A stretch of DNA of 64,000 bases, taken from assembly GCA_028293825.1 (NCBI GenBank), contig JAQGNY010000026.1, positions 150,726-214,725 on the forward strand, in the 5' to 3' direction. The first letter of the stretch is position 1. Every line of letters starts with the position of its first letter. This document shows, piece after piece, positions 8,273 through 18,600 of this stretch. The notes beneath the pieces were generated by a model. That model was not told the DNA's origin. It ran no database searches and worked only from the letters and a program-made list of their open reading frames with translations. This DNA is from Verrucomicrobiaceae bacterium (GTDB lineage Bacteria; Pseudomonadota; Gammaproteobacteria; Pseudomonadales; CAMLJR01). The position numbers and the translations under genes are program-made.

Positions 8273-8566
8273 CGATGCCGAGTCTTTTTGCTCCGATGTC
8301 CTCCCTTTTTAGGGGTATGACCCATCCGAGAGCTCCTACGCCGGAGCTTTTTTGGAGGATGCCGCAGCTTTTTGGTGCGGTGTCCTCTCTTTTTAAGGGT
8401 ACGACCCATCGGAGAGCTCCGTTGTCGGAGCTTTTTCAGAGGATTTCCTCGTTTTGAAGTGGGAGGGGGGTACCTCTGAGGTGGGTGGGGGTACTTCGGA
8501 GGTAGGAGGGAGTACCTCTTAGGTGGGGAGGGGTACCTCTTAAGTGGGTATGAGCAATTGGAAGGT
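8273..8566. repeat. 21-bp tandem repeat array, 14 units
   Basis: Fourteen consecutive 21-bp units without any insertion or deletion. The first eight mostly follow the pattern YGNYGNCNNNGCTTTTT with variants; the last five follow GGGNRGGGGTACCTCTNAGGT. Units two to four (8294-8356) are near copies of units six to eight (8378-8440), giving a higher-order period of 84 bp. Because the period is seven codons, every frame reads as heptads (for example SSLFRGM, PELFWRM, SSLFKGT). Stop codons break each frame and no ribosome site is present, so this appears non-coding. It fills most of the gene-free stretch 7974-8671. Confidence 0.85.
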
Positions 8567-8671
8567 AGGTCAGCGGATATAAAAAGTGGGTTGGAGCGTA
8601 TTGCAGATTGGGCGGATCAGGCACGCGCGGGTTGCGGCGTGCCCTCTACAATTGATGCAGATAACGCCGAG

Positions 8672-9988
8672 TTATTGCAGGCGCAGATGATAGGACGCGG
8701 TGCGGCGGGCCAGCTCGTCGGCGCGCTGCTCAACGGAAACCCACGGCGTATCGGGCGGCAGCAGATTGCCGATGTCGGCGACTTTGACGATGCGGAAATC
8801 GCGCAGCAGTGTGTGTGCCTGAGTGTTTGCGGCGGTCTGTTGCCAGCGGAAAATCACGATGCCCTGGCGCAGGCCGGTGGTGTCGATCCAGTTCGGCGCG
8901 CCGACATCGCGCTTGGAGATCACGTAGGTGACTTCGCCCTGCGCATTCGGTGTTACCTGCGACATATTGCGGCTGGTAAAGGCCAGCGCGCCGTCGTTCG
9001 CCATCATCCACGGGTTGGTCACTTGCACGCCGGTGTAGCGGGCGCCGGCTGGAATAGTGGTGACGAGGATGGCTTCGTCGTCGGCCAGATCGAAATGACC
9101 GCCGGCAAGAAAGCCCCAGCCGCCGTCGCGCGGCACGGCCTGCGGCAGCGTGTTGACGGCCGGGGTGCCGAGCCAGTGATTCTTGAACAGTGCCCAGAAC
9201 AGCGTGAAGGCCGGCATGTCGATCAGGGTGCGGCGGATGATTTCGTCGCGGGTCAGCTGCGGTCCGGCGGCGGGGCCATCGGTGCGGATGATATCCAGCT
9301 GATGCGGCCGGGCGCTCCAGTCGGACAGGGAATCGCGAAAGTTGACCGCCTGCGGTCCGAGTTCGATTTGAATATGGTTGATGCGGCCATTGGCCGGCTT
9401 GGTGTCGAGCGTCACGGTAAAGCGGCCATCGGCATCGACGATGAGGTCGCGATCGCTAAATAGCGCGACCTGATCGCCGAGATCGGGGGTGCCCGGCGTC
9501 TGCGGCGACAGCAGGAAGAAGCCCGGGCCGCCGCGGGTGACTTCGATACTGAATTGGGTTGGCGCATGGGCGGGGCGCACGCCGCGCACTTCGTAGCTGG
9601 AAATACCGTTGATAAAGGACGAGCGGTAAATATTGTCCGGGTTGTCGCCGGCGACACCGCTGCCGGGGAAATTGATACCGCCCCATTGGTGCGCGGAGTT
9701 TTCCACGCCCCAGATTATTTTCGGCCGCGCCACATCGCCGGCGCACTCGCGAATCGTTAAGAAGGTCGCCCACAGTGTCAGCGAGCGTTCCAGCGTCAGC
9801 GGACCGTCGGGCTTTTGCATCGCCATGTCGTCGCGCAATTGTTCGCGCAGAGTGGCCCAGATTGCATGTGTCTCGGGTAAGCCCAGCACGTCGATCGCCA
9901 GTTGTTCCGCGGCAATCTGATCTGCCGTATACAGCGGCGATGTAGCTCCAGTGTCCGATATCACTTCCAAAGAATGCCCTACGGCCAT
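8672..9988 (-). CDS. DUF1214-family protein, paralogue A
   Basis: A 438-residue protein starting MAVGHSLEV after CAGGAGCG. Hallmarks of the DUF1214 family as I recall it: NPDNIYRSSFING near residue 117, PANGRINHIQ, PRDGGWGF, and a C-terminal PNWIDTTGLRQG followed by RWQ. There is no signal peptide or membrane segment. The biochemical role of the family is not established. Two paralogues with the same motif order lie at 48587 and 54357. This copy follows the RHS gene on the same strand after 198 bp, so it could be the last gene of the contractile-tail operon or an independent neighbour. Confidence 0.72.
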   Translation of the reverse strand: MAVGHSLEVISDTGATSPLYTADQIAAEQLAIDVLGLPETHAIWATLREQLRDDMAMQKPDGPLTLERSLTLWATFLTIRECAGDVARPKIIWGVENSAHQWGGINFPGSGVAGDNPDNIYRSSFINGISSYEVRGVRPAHAPTQFSIEVTRGGPGFFLLSPQTPGTPDLGDQVALFSDRDLIVDADGRFTVTLDTKPANGRINHIQIELGPQAVNFRDSLSDWSARPHQLDIIRTDGPAAGPQLTRDEIIRRTLIDMPAFTLFWALFKNHWLGTPAVNTLPQAVPRDGGWGFLAGGHFDLADDEAILVTTIPAGARYTGVQVTNPWMMANDGALAFTSRNMSQVTPNAQGEVTYVISKRDVGAPNWIDTTGLRQGIVIFRWQQTAANTQAHTLLRDFRIVKVADIGNLLPPDTPWVSVEQRADELARRTASYHLRLQ

Positions 9989-10186
9989 GCTGCGCGCTCC
10001 TGTTTACGACGGGGAATTGCTCGATGTCGGCGCCTCCTGGCAAACGTCGACCGGTGTTATGCGTTGTCGTGTCTGTTCGTGCTCAGGGAATTCGTGTTCA
10101 GGGAATCGATAGAGAAACTATAGGGCTCGTTGCGCCGAGTCAATATTTACACAATATGCGGACGAGCCTGGTGGCGGGGCGAAGCG

Positions 10187-13100
10187 TTAGGGCACCGGCG
10201 TGACCTGCACCGAGACCGTTACGGTTTTGCTGTTGGCGCCGCTGCCGAACACTAGATCGAAGGTCACCGTCGTCGCCGTCGTCACCTTGTTCGGCGCGAC
10301 GAAAGTGAGCGTCGCCGGCCGGCCTTTGCCGTTGATCACGCTGGCGTTGGTGGCAGCGCCGGCCGGCAGCGCGGAGGTCACTTTGACGCTGGCCGGCGCA
10401 ATCGGCATTTGAAAGGTTTGGCTTTTGCCGGCCTGCACGTCGGCAATGGTGGGGGCGATTAACGCCTGCACAGTGACCGGCAGCGCCTGACAAATGTTGC
10501 TGAGTTGATCCGCCGTCAGATTGATCGTATCGAGCTGGCCGCCGCCGTGAAATACCGCATCGGTCGCTTTGTAGGTTGCCTTGATATCGAGCGTGTGCGC
10601 GCCCGCTGCGCCGACCGGCACCGTCACATTCAAGGTATTGGCCGCGTCGAAGGTGAGCGCCTTCGCCGGCGCCGCGCCGTGGTATTGCAGATCGTATTTG
10701 GCTTTGGCATCGCCGCCAATGACGAAGCGCAGGGTTTCGGTTTCGAACAGCGGATCGGTAGCGCTGCCGGTCGGCGTCACTGTCAGTGCCTGCACGGTGA
10801 TATTGCGCAGCTTTTGGAAGTCGGCGTTGAAGGCGACCGTTGTCACCAAGTCCCCGGCGGGTAATTCGCCCGGCACGTGCAGGATATAAACGCCGGGTTG
10901 CGAGGCGGCGAAAAACGCACCCATCGCGTTTTCGACTTTGTCCTTCATGTGCATGTAGTAGTTTTCGCGAAAACGTACGCGGCCGGCGCGTGCCGCCGAC
11001 ACCGAGCCGAACACCAGATCGGTCGGCTGCAACGGCAGGCCGCCGACCGTCACCGCTGGTGTTTCCACCGTTAAAATTTCGAGCGGATTGTCATCGGCTA
11101 AACCGACTGCGGTATCGCCGGCACCGCGCCCGGAAATAAAACCGCACACGCGCGAAAACTGGCCGACGTAAATCGTCGCCGGCTCGCTGGTGGCGAAATT
11201 GGTGTACACATCGCCGGAGTGATAACTGGCGTCCTGCTCGAAGTGCATGCGCGATTGATTGCCGCCGGCCATCATGAAACCGATCGGATACAAACCCAGC
11301 AGCGGGAACCAGCTGTCGCGATTTAAAAACTTCGACAGCACGCGGCCCCACGACACCGGAATGTGACTGCTCCACAATTCTTCCAAATTGAGGCTGAACC
11401 ATTTGTTGACGGTGGCGCGAATTTTCTCGAACGGACTCACGCTTAAATTGACGCGATCGTTAGTCGCGAATTTATCGGCTTCGAGCGAAAACCGCAGCGT
11501 TACTTTGCGCTGCGCAATATCGAGTTTGTCGATGACGTTGTAGGTGGCGTAGCCATCCTTCGACGCTTCGCACGGCGAGCTTTCGGTAAATGTTTTTATT
11601 TTTTCGATATCGGCGTCGGCGCCGAATTGAATGACTTTTCGATCCGCGTCGATTAGCTCGCCATCGATATCGGCGGCCTTCGAGGTTTTTCCCAACACCG
11701 AACCGACGCCCCATACCACCAGCGAAAATAATGAATCCAAACCGCCGAGGCCGATATTGCGCATCACTTTATTCGCGCTGTTGCCAGTCGCTTCCGAACC
11801 GAACGCGGAGAAGCCGAGGTTGATTAACCACGGCAGTGGAAAACTGAAAAAGAACGGTCCCAGCACCGAGTATTGCCAGACGTGGCGCATCTCGTGCGAT
11901 TCGACCGCGCGCCGGCGCGTGATCGGATCTTCATCGGGATCGGACGGAATTAAAATCAGCGACTCGCTTAGTTTTGCCGCTGGCGTGCTGGCGCCGGTCG
12001 GTGTAATGCGTTGCACGCCGATATTGCTCGCGCCGAGTGCAAATTCGATCGGATGTTCCAGTTCGATAATTTGTCCGACCGGCGCGGCGATAATTTTTCC
12101 GTAACCTTCCTCGCCCTGCGCGAAAAATAATTCATCGCCTTGCACGAACGGATTGGTCGCGCCGCTAATGGTGAAACGCAATTGCACCAGCGGCGCTGCG
12201 GAATTGTCTTTCACCGTATTCGCTACCGGCGCGAATCGCTGCACCGATAAATTCGCCGTGTGCGTCGCCGGCAATGCGCTGTCCACTTGCGCCACCACGA
12301 CGGGCGCCGCATTGACCTGACGCAATAATCCGCCACTGGTATCGCTCGCCGCGCGCACGCGCAATACATCGTTCAAGACCGGGCTGTTCGGTTGATCGAC
12401 CTGCAAGGTCACTTGCGTGCCCGGCGCGATGGATTGATCGGCGCTGAAATGTTTGGTGTCCGTCATTAAATGCACGGTGACGGCAGTGCCATTCGGAAAA
12501 TCGGCGGCAGGCAATGCATCGGTCAGCGACAATTTATTATTGGCATTGTCGACCACTGCGACCGTGGTGAAAAAATCGGTAGCCGGTGCTTTGCGCACGC
12601 GTACCGCCTGATCTTTATTGAAACGGCCGGCCTGATCTTTATCGGTGTCGATATCATTGGCGCTGCTGTTTTTTCCGGTCGCCTGTTTGCTAGTGTCGGC
12701 CGTCATCAAATCGACGCTGATCGCGACGCCCTGCAACGCGGCCGGCAATGCGGCAATCGGGCAACTGACAAAAACCTGGAGGACGATACGCCGCTCGATA
12801 GTGGCCGGCGTGGCGCCGGTGTTTTCTACCGCGACACCATCGGCCTTGCGCAGATCGGCGATGGTGCCGACATTGACACGATCGCCGCCGGCGGTTTGGC
12901 CCGCAATCGCGGCGCCGCTCGCGCTCATTTTCGCGACTTCCACTTGCAGGTATTTAATCTGCGTCGGATCGGGCGGCAATGCGGTGTCGAGAATTAAATC
13001 GCGCGTGCCGCGCAACCGCGTCAGCCGCCGCGCCGAATAATCGTTGCCGGCGCGCACGCGCAGAAAATCATTCACCGCATACAGCGGCTGATCTTTTTTA

Positions 13101-15517
13101 TCGGCGACGCGAATCAGCGCCGCTTCGCGCGTGGAGGCCGCGGTAGTTTTCGCGCGAATAGCGGCAGGCATATATTCGGTCGCGCCGATGCTCTCGCTGG
13201 GCACTGCTTCGGGTAATTGCGCGGCGATATGCAATGCATTGCCGCGCACAAAGCGAATCGTGCGTGTCGCGTTAACATCGTCTTTCTGCAAATGCACAGC
13301 GGCTGGATCGAGTCGTGCGATATCGATCGCCTGATTAAAAAAACTCGCCGGCAATGCCGCATTCAACGTGAAATTGCCGCCGCCGATGCTGGTTATCTGG
13401 CGCAGCTCATCGCCGCTGGTGGCGCCATGAATTCGAATCGACAGCCAATCGCCACCGCCGCCAGCAATAAATACATCGGTTAATGCCGCTGCTGCCGGTG
13501 TTGTAATTGCCACTGCATTTAAATTCAGGCCCGAGCCATCGACTGTCGCCGTCGCGACCACATTGGCGCTGCGCACGCGATACATATCGGCCGCGACTTC
13601 ATTGCTCGCCGCGCGATACGTGCTCGCATTGCTGCATTCGATTAAATCGCGCTGCGACGTGCTTTCAAGTTCGCTCATCTGGTCGCCGTTGACCCAGATC
13701 ACATTGCCCATCGTGAACACTTGCCCGCTGGCATTCCAAATACTGTTGAGCGGAAAGGCAAACGGCACCATCAACCGGCTCGAGCCGAGCAGCGGTGGCA
13801 AACCATTCCACGGCGCGATGCGTTTCCAGCCGGATAAATTCCACGCCGGCATGAAGCCCGGAAATGTCGCCAGAATAAAAATAACCAGGCTCACCAATTC
13901 CATTTGAAACGCGATGCTGGTGACTTGCATCGACCAAAGAAACGCGGAGATCGTCGACCAGATCAATCCCATAAAATTGTGGCCATTCGGATCGCAGTAA
14001 TTGACCGGATCGCGATTGCACCAATCGTACGCAGCCTGCGCATTCATCGCGCGGCCGGTGCCGCCCGGCAATGCATTGAATATTTCGCGCGCGCCGCCCG
14101 GCATGCGCTCGAGCGCGTGCGTGCCAAACCATGAATCGGCGCTGATAAATTGGCCGATAGTGGGATCGAGCCAGCGACTGCTCGCATGTAATAAACCGGT
14201 CGCGCTGTCGCCGAATAAGCACGCGTAACCGGGCACGTTATCGATAATGTGCGCATCGGCGCCGTAGGGATCGGCGTGCGCAATTAATTGCAGTGCGCCA
14301 TCGCTGTCGCCAATTGCCGCCAACGTGCCGCCGTGCACGCGGTGAAACGATTGGCTTAATTTGGCGCCGCACACACCATCGATGGCGCCGATGCACTGCG
14401 CGCCGAACCATAAATAACTGCGCAGCACCGCGCCGCTGGCGGAACATTCGGCAATGCGATGACCTTCGAAATCGTTGATGTAATAAATTATTTCGTTCGT
14501 GCTTTTTCCATCGCTCGAACTATCGATTGCGCGACCGACCAAGCGACCAAAGCCATCGTACAAATAATTAATTACACCGCCGTTAGCCAAAGTGACCGCA
14601 GCGAGCTGGCCGAATAAGTTGTAGCGATAGTAGTGCGTGCCGCTTGCGTCGTGTTTGGCGCTGCGCCGACCGAGTGCGTCGTAGTCAAATTGCATGGCGC
14701 CCGCTTGCGCTACATGAGGCGCAGCGCCATAGGAGAATTCAATATCATCTGCGGCAATTAACCGATTGCTTGCATCGAATTGATAATGAACGTCATCACA
14801 CGCAATTAAACGGCCTTCATCGTCGTAATTAAATTGTTGCGTACCGGCGCCAACGACGCGGGCATTATCGTCATAGCGATACGGTTGATCGACGCGTGCG
14901 TTATTTTCCGCATCGAAATGCGCGATGCGCTGCAACTGCCGCCGTATTGGTTTTGCATTATCGGCGGTAACGAGCGCGGCATTTTCTATTTCCTGCTGTT
15001 GTTCACTTTCCTGCAACTGCTCTATTTCTTGCCACAGCTCAATGCTGCGCGTGCCATTGGCAAAAATAATTTCAGGCACTTTTAATTCGGCATATAACTG
15101 CGCTCCGCAACTTAATCGATTGCCGACGCGTAGCCATTCGTTGCTGTTCGGATAACGCATTGCGGTCACACGGCCCTGCGCATTGCGACGATAATCGATG
15201 CGCCATTCGTGGCCGTCGATGCGATAAATGCATTGCGTTGGGAAATTATTTTGATCGAATAAAATTGTGGTTTCGACGCGCGCGCTGCTTGCGCTCATCG
15301 AATTGTCGCTGCGCACGAAACGCACGCGCTCGCCGTTGGAATGTTCGAGCTTTTCCAATTGATTATTCGCGTCGTAACCGTAACGCAAATAACTGCCGTC
15401 GGGTTCATCGACCTGCTGCAGGCGGCTGAGAAAATCGTATTGCTCGATGCGCTCGGCACCGTTGGCTAGCTGCACGGTTTTAAAGACGCGATCCGGTCGC
15501 TTCAGCGGCGCATTCAT
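10187..15517 (-). CDS. Giant YD/RHS-repeat protein with HExxH metallopeptidase-like motif
   Basis: 1776 residues; the ATG at 15517 has CGGAG upstream, and a GTG at 15526 is less likely. Residues about 20-400 are YD repeats (YGYDANNQLEKL, FNYDDEGRL, FDYDALGRR). The RHS core follows near 450 (DPTIGQFISADSW). About 512-560 is hydrophobic. A long beta-rich region leads to SHEMRHVWQY, where H1208-E-M-R-H1212 fits a zinc HExxH site, followed directly by hydrophobic segments. The last 370 residues are beta-rich and end TVTVSVQVTPVP. RHS shells enclose toxic cargo in other secretion systems, so as the last gene of a contractile-tail operon this is the best candidate for cargo or a tip-associated effector. 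Peptidase activity is inferred from the motif only. Confidence 0.75.
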   Translation of the reverse strand: MNAPLKRPDRVFKTVQLANGAERIEQYDFLSRLQQVDEPDGSYLRYGYDANNQLEKLEHSNGERVRFVRSDNSMSASSARVETTILFDQNNFPTQCIYRIDGHEWRIDYRRNAQGRVTAMRYPNSNEWLRVGNRLSCGAQLYAELKVPEIIFANGTRSIELWQEIEQLQESEQQQEIENAALVTADNAKPIRRQLQRIAHFDAENNARVDQPYRYDDNARVVGAGTQQFNYDDEGRLIACDDVHYQFDASNRLIAADDIEFSYGAAPHVAQAGAMQFDYDALGRRSAKHDASGTHYYRYNLFGQLAAVTLANGGVINYLYDGFGRLVGRAIDSSSDGKSTNEIIYYINDFEGHRIAECSASGAVLRSYLWFGAQCIGAIDGVCGAKLSQSFHRVHGGTLAAIGDSDGALQLIAHADPYGADAHIIDNVPGYACLFGDSATGLLHASSRWLDPTIGQFISADSWFGTHALERMPGGAREIFNALPGGTGRAMNAQAAYDWCNRDPVNYCDPNGHNFMGLIWSTISAFLWSMQVTSIAFQMELVSLVIFILATFPGFMPAWNLSGWKRIAPWNGLPPLLGSSRLMVPFAFPLNSIWNASGQVFTMGNVIWVNGDQMSELESTSQRDLIECSNASTYRAASNEVAADMYRVRSANVVATATVDGSGLNLNAVAITTPAAAALTDVFIAGGGGDWLSIRIHGATSGDELRQITSIGGGNFTLNAALPASFFNQAIDIARLDPAAVHLQKDDVNATRTIRFVRGNALHIAAQLPEAVPSESIGATEYMPAAIRAKTTAASTREAALIRVADKKDQPLYAVNDFLRVRAGNDYSARRLTRLRGTRDLILDTALPPDPTQIKYLQVEVAKMSASGAAIAGQTAGGDRVNVGTIADLRKADGVAVENTGATPATIERRIVLQVFVSCPIAALPAALQGVAISVDLMTADTSKQATGKNSSANDIDTDKDQAGRFNKDQAVRVRKAPATDFFTTVAVVDNANNKLSLTDALPAADFPNGTAVTVHLMTDTKHFSADQSIAPGTQVTLQVDQPNSPVLNDVLRVRAASDTSGGLLRQVNAAPVVVAQVDSALPATHTANLSVQRFAPVANTVKDNSAAPLVQLRFTISGATNPFVQGDELFFAQGEEGYGKIIAAPVGQIIELEHPIEFALGASNIGVQRITPTGASTPAAKLSESLILIPSDPDEDPITRRRAVESHEMRHVWQYSVLGPFFFSFPLPWLINLGFSAFGSEATGNSANKVMRNIGLGGLDSLFSLVVWGVGSVLGKTSKAADIDGELIDADRKVIQFGADADIEKIKTFTESSPCEASKDGYATYNVIDKLDIAQRKVTLRFSLEADKFATNDRVNLSVSPFEKIRATVNKWFSLNLEELWSSHIPVSWGRVLSKFLNRDSWFPLLGLYPIGFMMAGGNQSRMHFEQDASYHSGDVYTNFATSEPATIYVGQFSRVCGFISGRGAGDTAVGLADDNPLEILTVETPAVTVGGLPLQPTDLVFGSVSAARAGRVRFRENYYMHMKDKVENAMGAFFAASQPGVYILHVPGELPAGDLVTTVAFNADFQKLRNITVQALTVTPTGSATDPLFETETLRFVIGGDAKAKYDLQYHGAAPAKALTFDAANTLNVTVPVGAAGAHTLDIKATYKATDAVFHGGGQLDTINLTADQLSNICQALPVTVQALIAPTIADVQAGKSQTFQMPIAPASVKVTSALPAGAATNASVINGKGRPATLTFVAPNKVTTATTVTFDLVFGSGANSKTVTVSVQVTPVP

Positions 15518-15621
15518 GGCAGTCACTCCGTTTACTTTTTCGAAACCGAATTCTCAAAAATCGAATTGTTGCTCAATCGAAAAGAAATGCAGCGCGGCAA
15601 TAAACTATTTTTGCGCTGCGA

Positions 15622-18600
15622 TTAGCCGACCGAAGCGGAGGCCGAAACAGACACCGATGCGCTGTCGATACCGCCTTCCGGAAATGCAGCCAGCACTTCG
15701 TCGAGCGCGGCTTCAACTTCCGCCACCACGGTTGGCAATTCATCGCGAATACGCGCAATGGCGTCGATCAACGGCTGAAATAAAACATGCACGTCGAGCT
15801 TCGCCACCAAATCGCTGATCGGCTGCAGCGTTTGCACCAGCGGCGCTAACAATTGGCTCGGTTTCAATTGCGCCATTTGATCTTGCAGCTCATGAAACGG
15901 CGCCGGATCGGGCAGCAGCTTCGTTACCATTTCATTTAATTGTTGAATCAGCGCATCGCGCAGGCCGTTTAATTCGTTGACGATAATCACCGGATCGAAC
16001 GCACCGAGCTGGCGCTTCACCACATCGAAAATTAGCGTCACTTCGTCTTTAAAACGCGTCGGCGAAAATTCCTGCACCTGCTGTTTTAAGGCCGCGTGCA
16101 AATTGTCGGCAACATGCGCCAGTGCGCTCGGCGTTACCGGCAAAATAAATTCTTCGGCGATGCGGCCCAACTCCTCGAACGCCGCCGCTACGATATGCTG
16201 CAGCGCGACAATACGCTTACCGATGCGATCGAACAGTGTGTTGATTTCGATACGCAGCGGCGCCGGATCTAGGTCCTGCAACGCTTGCCGAATGGCATCG
16301 CTGGTCAATTCCGGTACACGCAAAAACTCCGGCAACAATTCTTGAATTTGCGCCAATGCCGGCGCTGCATCGGCAAATGCGGATAAATCGAGGTTCGCCT
16401 GTACCTGCAATGACGCGCTGAACACGCCGTCGAATTGTGCGCTTTCGGGTACCAGTACCAGCGGATTCATGTCATTGAGCAACGCCAACACGCGCGTCGA
16501 TGTTGCAGCATCGTTCGGCGCGGTCGCCAAAGCTGCAGCGCTTGCAATCGCGCCGACCGCATCGTGATAGGCGAGCGTGGCCGCACTTAATTGCGCGGAA
16601 ATTTGCGCGGGTTCGAATTCGAGATGGACCTGCACCAACGCCGTGTCGATATGTGCGGAAATTGACAATGGATTTAACGCATCGAGGCCGCCCTGCAACG
16701 CAGCGCGCAAACTCGCCGCCGCCGCCGACAACACATTGTTATCGAGACTGTTAAATGCCTGCGTTAATTGCCGATGCAAATCGATCAACGGCACCAACAT
16801 ATCGCCGATACGAAAGCCGAATAAATCGTCATCCGCTTCCGGTCCGGCCGGCATCGCCGCCTGCAAATTCGCGCCGGTAATAATCGCCGGCGGCGCGGCG
16901 GCGCCACCGACATTACTCACCATGCTGTCGCTGTGCGGTTCGAGCAATTGAATAAATCGCGTTGGCTGCAATGCGTCGATCACATCGGTAATCGGCTTGA
17001 ACAAGGCTTCCAGCGGCGCAAAAATCACATCGGGATTTAATATCGCATCGACCTTCGCTGCCAGCTCGGCATAAATGCGCGTGATCGGCGCCAGCAGCTC
17101 GGAAAAATCGAGCGAGTGAATCGCGTCCGTCACCGGCTGCAATGCGTCTTTCAATAATTTCGAAAACTGTTCGGGGCCGATTTTGGAAAACTCGGCGAGC
17201 AAATCGTCGACCGGTTTATCCAGATCGCGCGTCAACACGGCGGGGTCGAGCTGTTTTAATTGCGCGGTGATCGCGCCGATTTTATCGGCGGCTTGTTGAA
17301 TCAATGCGGTCGGATCGATTTCCTTCAATACATCGTTCAGCGGCGGATTGATGGTGCCGGCCAAATCCAAATTGCGCAGAAATTCCGCGCCGGCTTTAAG
17401 TCCGGCAACCGCTGGCTCCGGCAAATTCGATACATCGAGCGCGGCAACTTTATCGCGCAATTTATTTAATTCGCCAATCACCGCCTGCGCCGGCTGTTCC
17501 AGATCGAAATTGCCGAGCGCGGTATCGACTGTCGCCACGCTGTCGGAAATCGCAGTCAACGCCGGCTGCACATTTTGCGCGAGCGTTTGCAGTTGCGCGG
17601 TCAAGCCGTCGAGCGTGGTGCGCAGCGTTTGGATTTGCGCGCCGATTTGATTGAGCGCATCGGCGACGCCGCTCCACAGCGAACCGATTGCATCGAGCAC
17701 CGCATTGTCGGAAAACGCATCGAGTTTGGTTTCGATGCCGGTGAAAAATTCGTGCACCGGTTTTTTAATTAAATCCGGATCGATCACCTGAACCGCGTCG
17801 GCCAATTTGCGCAGCGCAGCTTCGGCCTGTTGCGCCAGATCGCGAAATGGCAGCGCTTCGATAGCGTGCAAAATGCGTTGCTGAAAATTCACCAGCAGCG
17901 TGCGCAATTGACCGAGCGGACTGTTCTCGACATAAGCGAGCAGTTGATCGACCAGCCCGCGCACCAGTTTCAGAATGTCGTCTTCGCTCGGTTCCCACGC
18001 TTCGATGCGCTCGGCGGTGCTGGCGAGTTGATTGCGCAAGCCGCTGAGTATCGGTGTTAGACGAAAATCGCGCGGCTGCGGCAATGCTTTAATTTTCGTC
18101 GCGACAGCGGCGATACCGCGCAGATCGATGCGCGCCAGATTGCCGAGGCTCGCCTGCAACAAATGATCGCGCACCGCTTTCAGTTCGATCAGCACGCCGA
18201 GCTCGACGTGCAAACTCGCTTCGAGCGTGGCCCAATCGACGGTGCCGCCGACGCGCGCAGAAATGTCCTGCCACAGCGCGAGACGTTGCGTCGGCACGGC
18301 GCGCCAGCGCGTCAGTTCATCGCCGCTCGGCACAATGGCGGCGAGCGGGGCCAGCACGCTATTTAATGCAGCGGTGGCGCCGCTCAATAAATCCGGCGCC
18401 ATGCCGGCGAGACCTCGCGCAATCAATGCCGCGACGTCGTCCGCATTCGGCGCGCTGTCTTTCCAGCCGAGCATGGCCTTAAATAATTTCAGAAATTGTT
18501 CGAGCTCGCCGAGTAGCGAGGTCACTTCCTCGCCCGGTTTAAATAAACTGCCTAAATCGCCGATGGTTTTTTCGATAAAGCCGGTGACATCCTGATCGAT

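Noticed and set aside
8152..8457. Plus-strand frame with heptads such as SSLFRGM and PELFWRM
   Set aside because: The heptads follow from the 21-bp DNA period, occur in every frame and are broken by stops within the array; no start signal.
8273..8566. CRISPR array
   Set aside because: Units are directly abutting with no unique spacers and no cas genes are nearby.
8558..9463. 301-codon plus-strand frame opposite DUF1214 paralogue A
   Set aside because: The minus-strand protein has clear family motifs also found in two paralogues; the plus frame has none.
10505..15085. Many open frames on the plus strand opposite the RHS gene (for example 12470-12997 and 10505-10864)
   Set aside because: They are antisense shadows caused by GC-rich codon use of the minus-strand gene; compositions are Arg/Cys-rich and no ribosome sites or families are seen.
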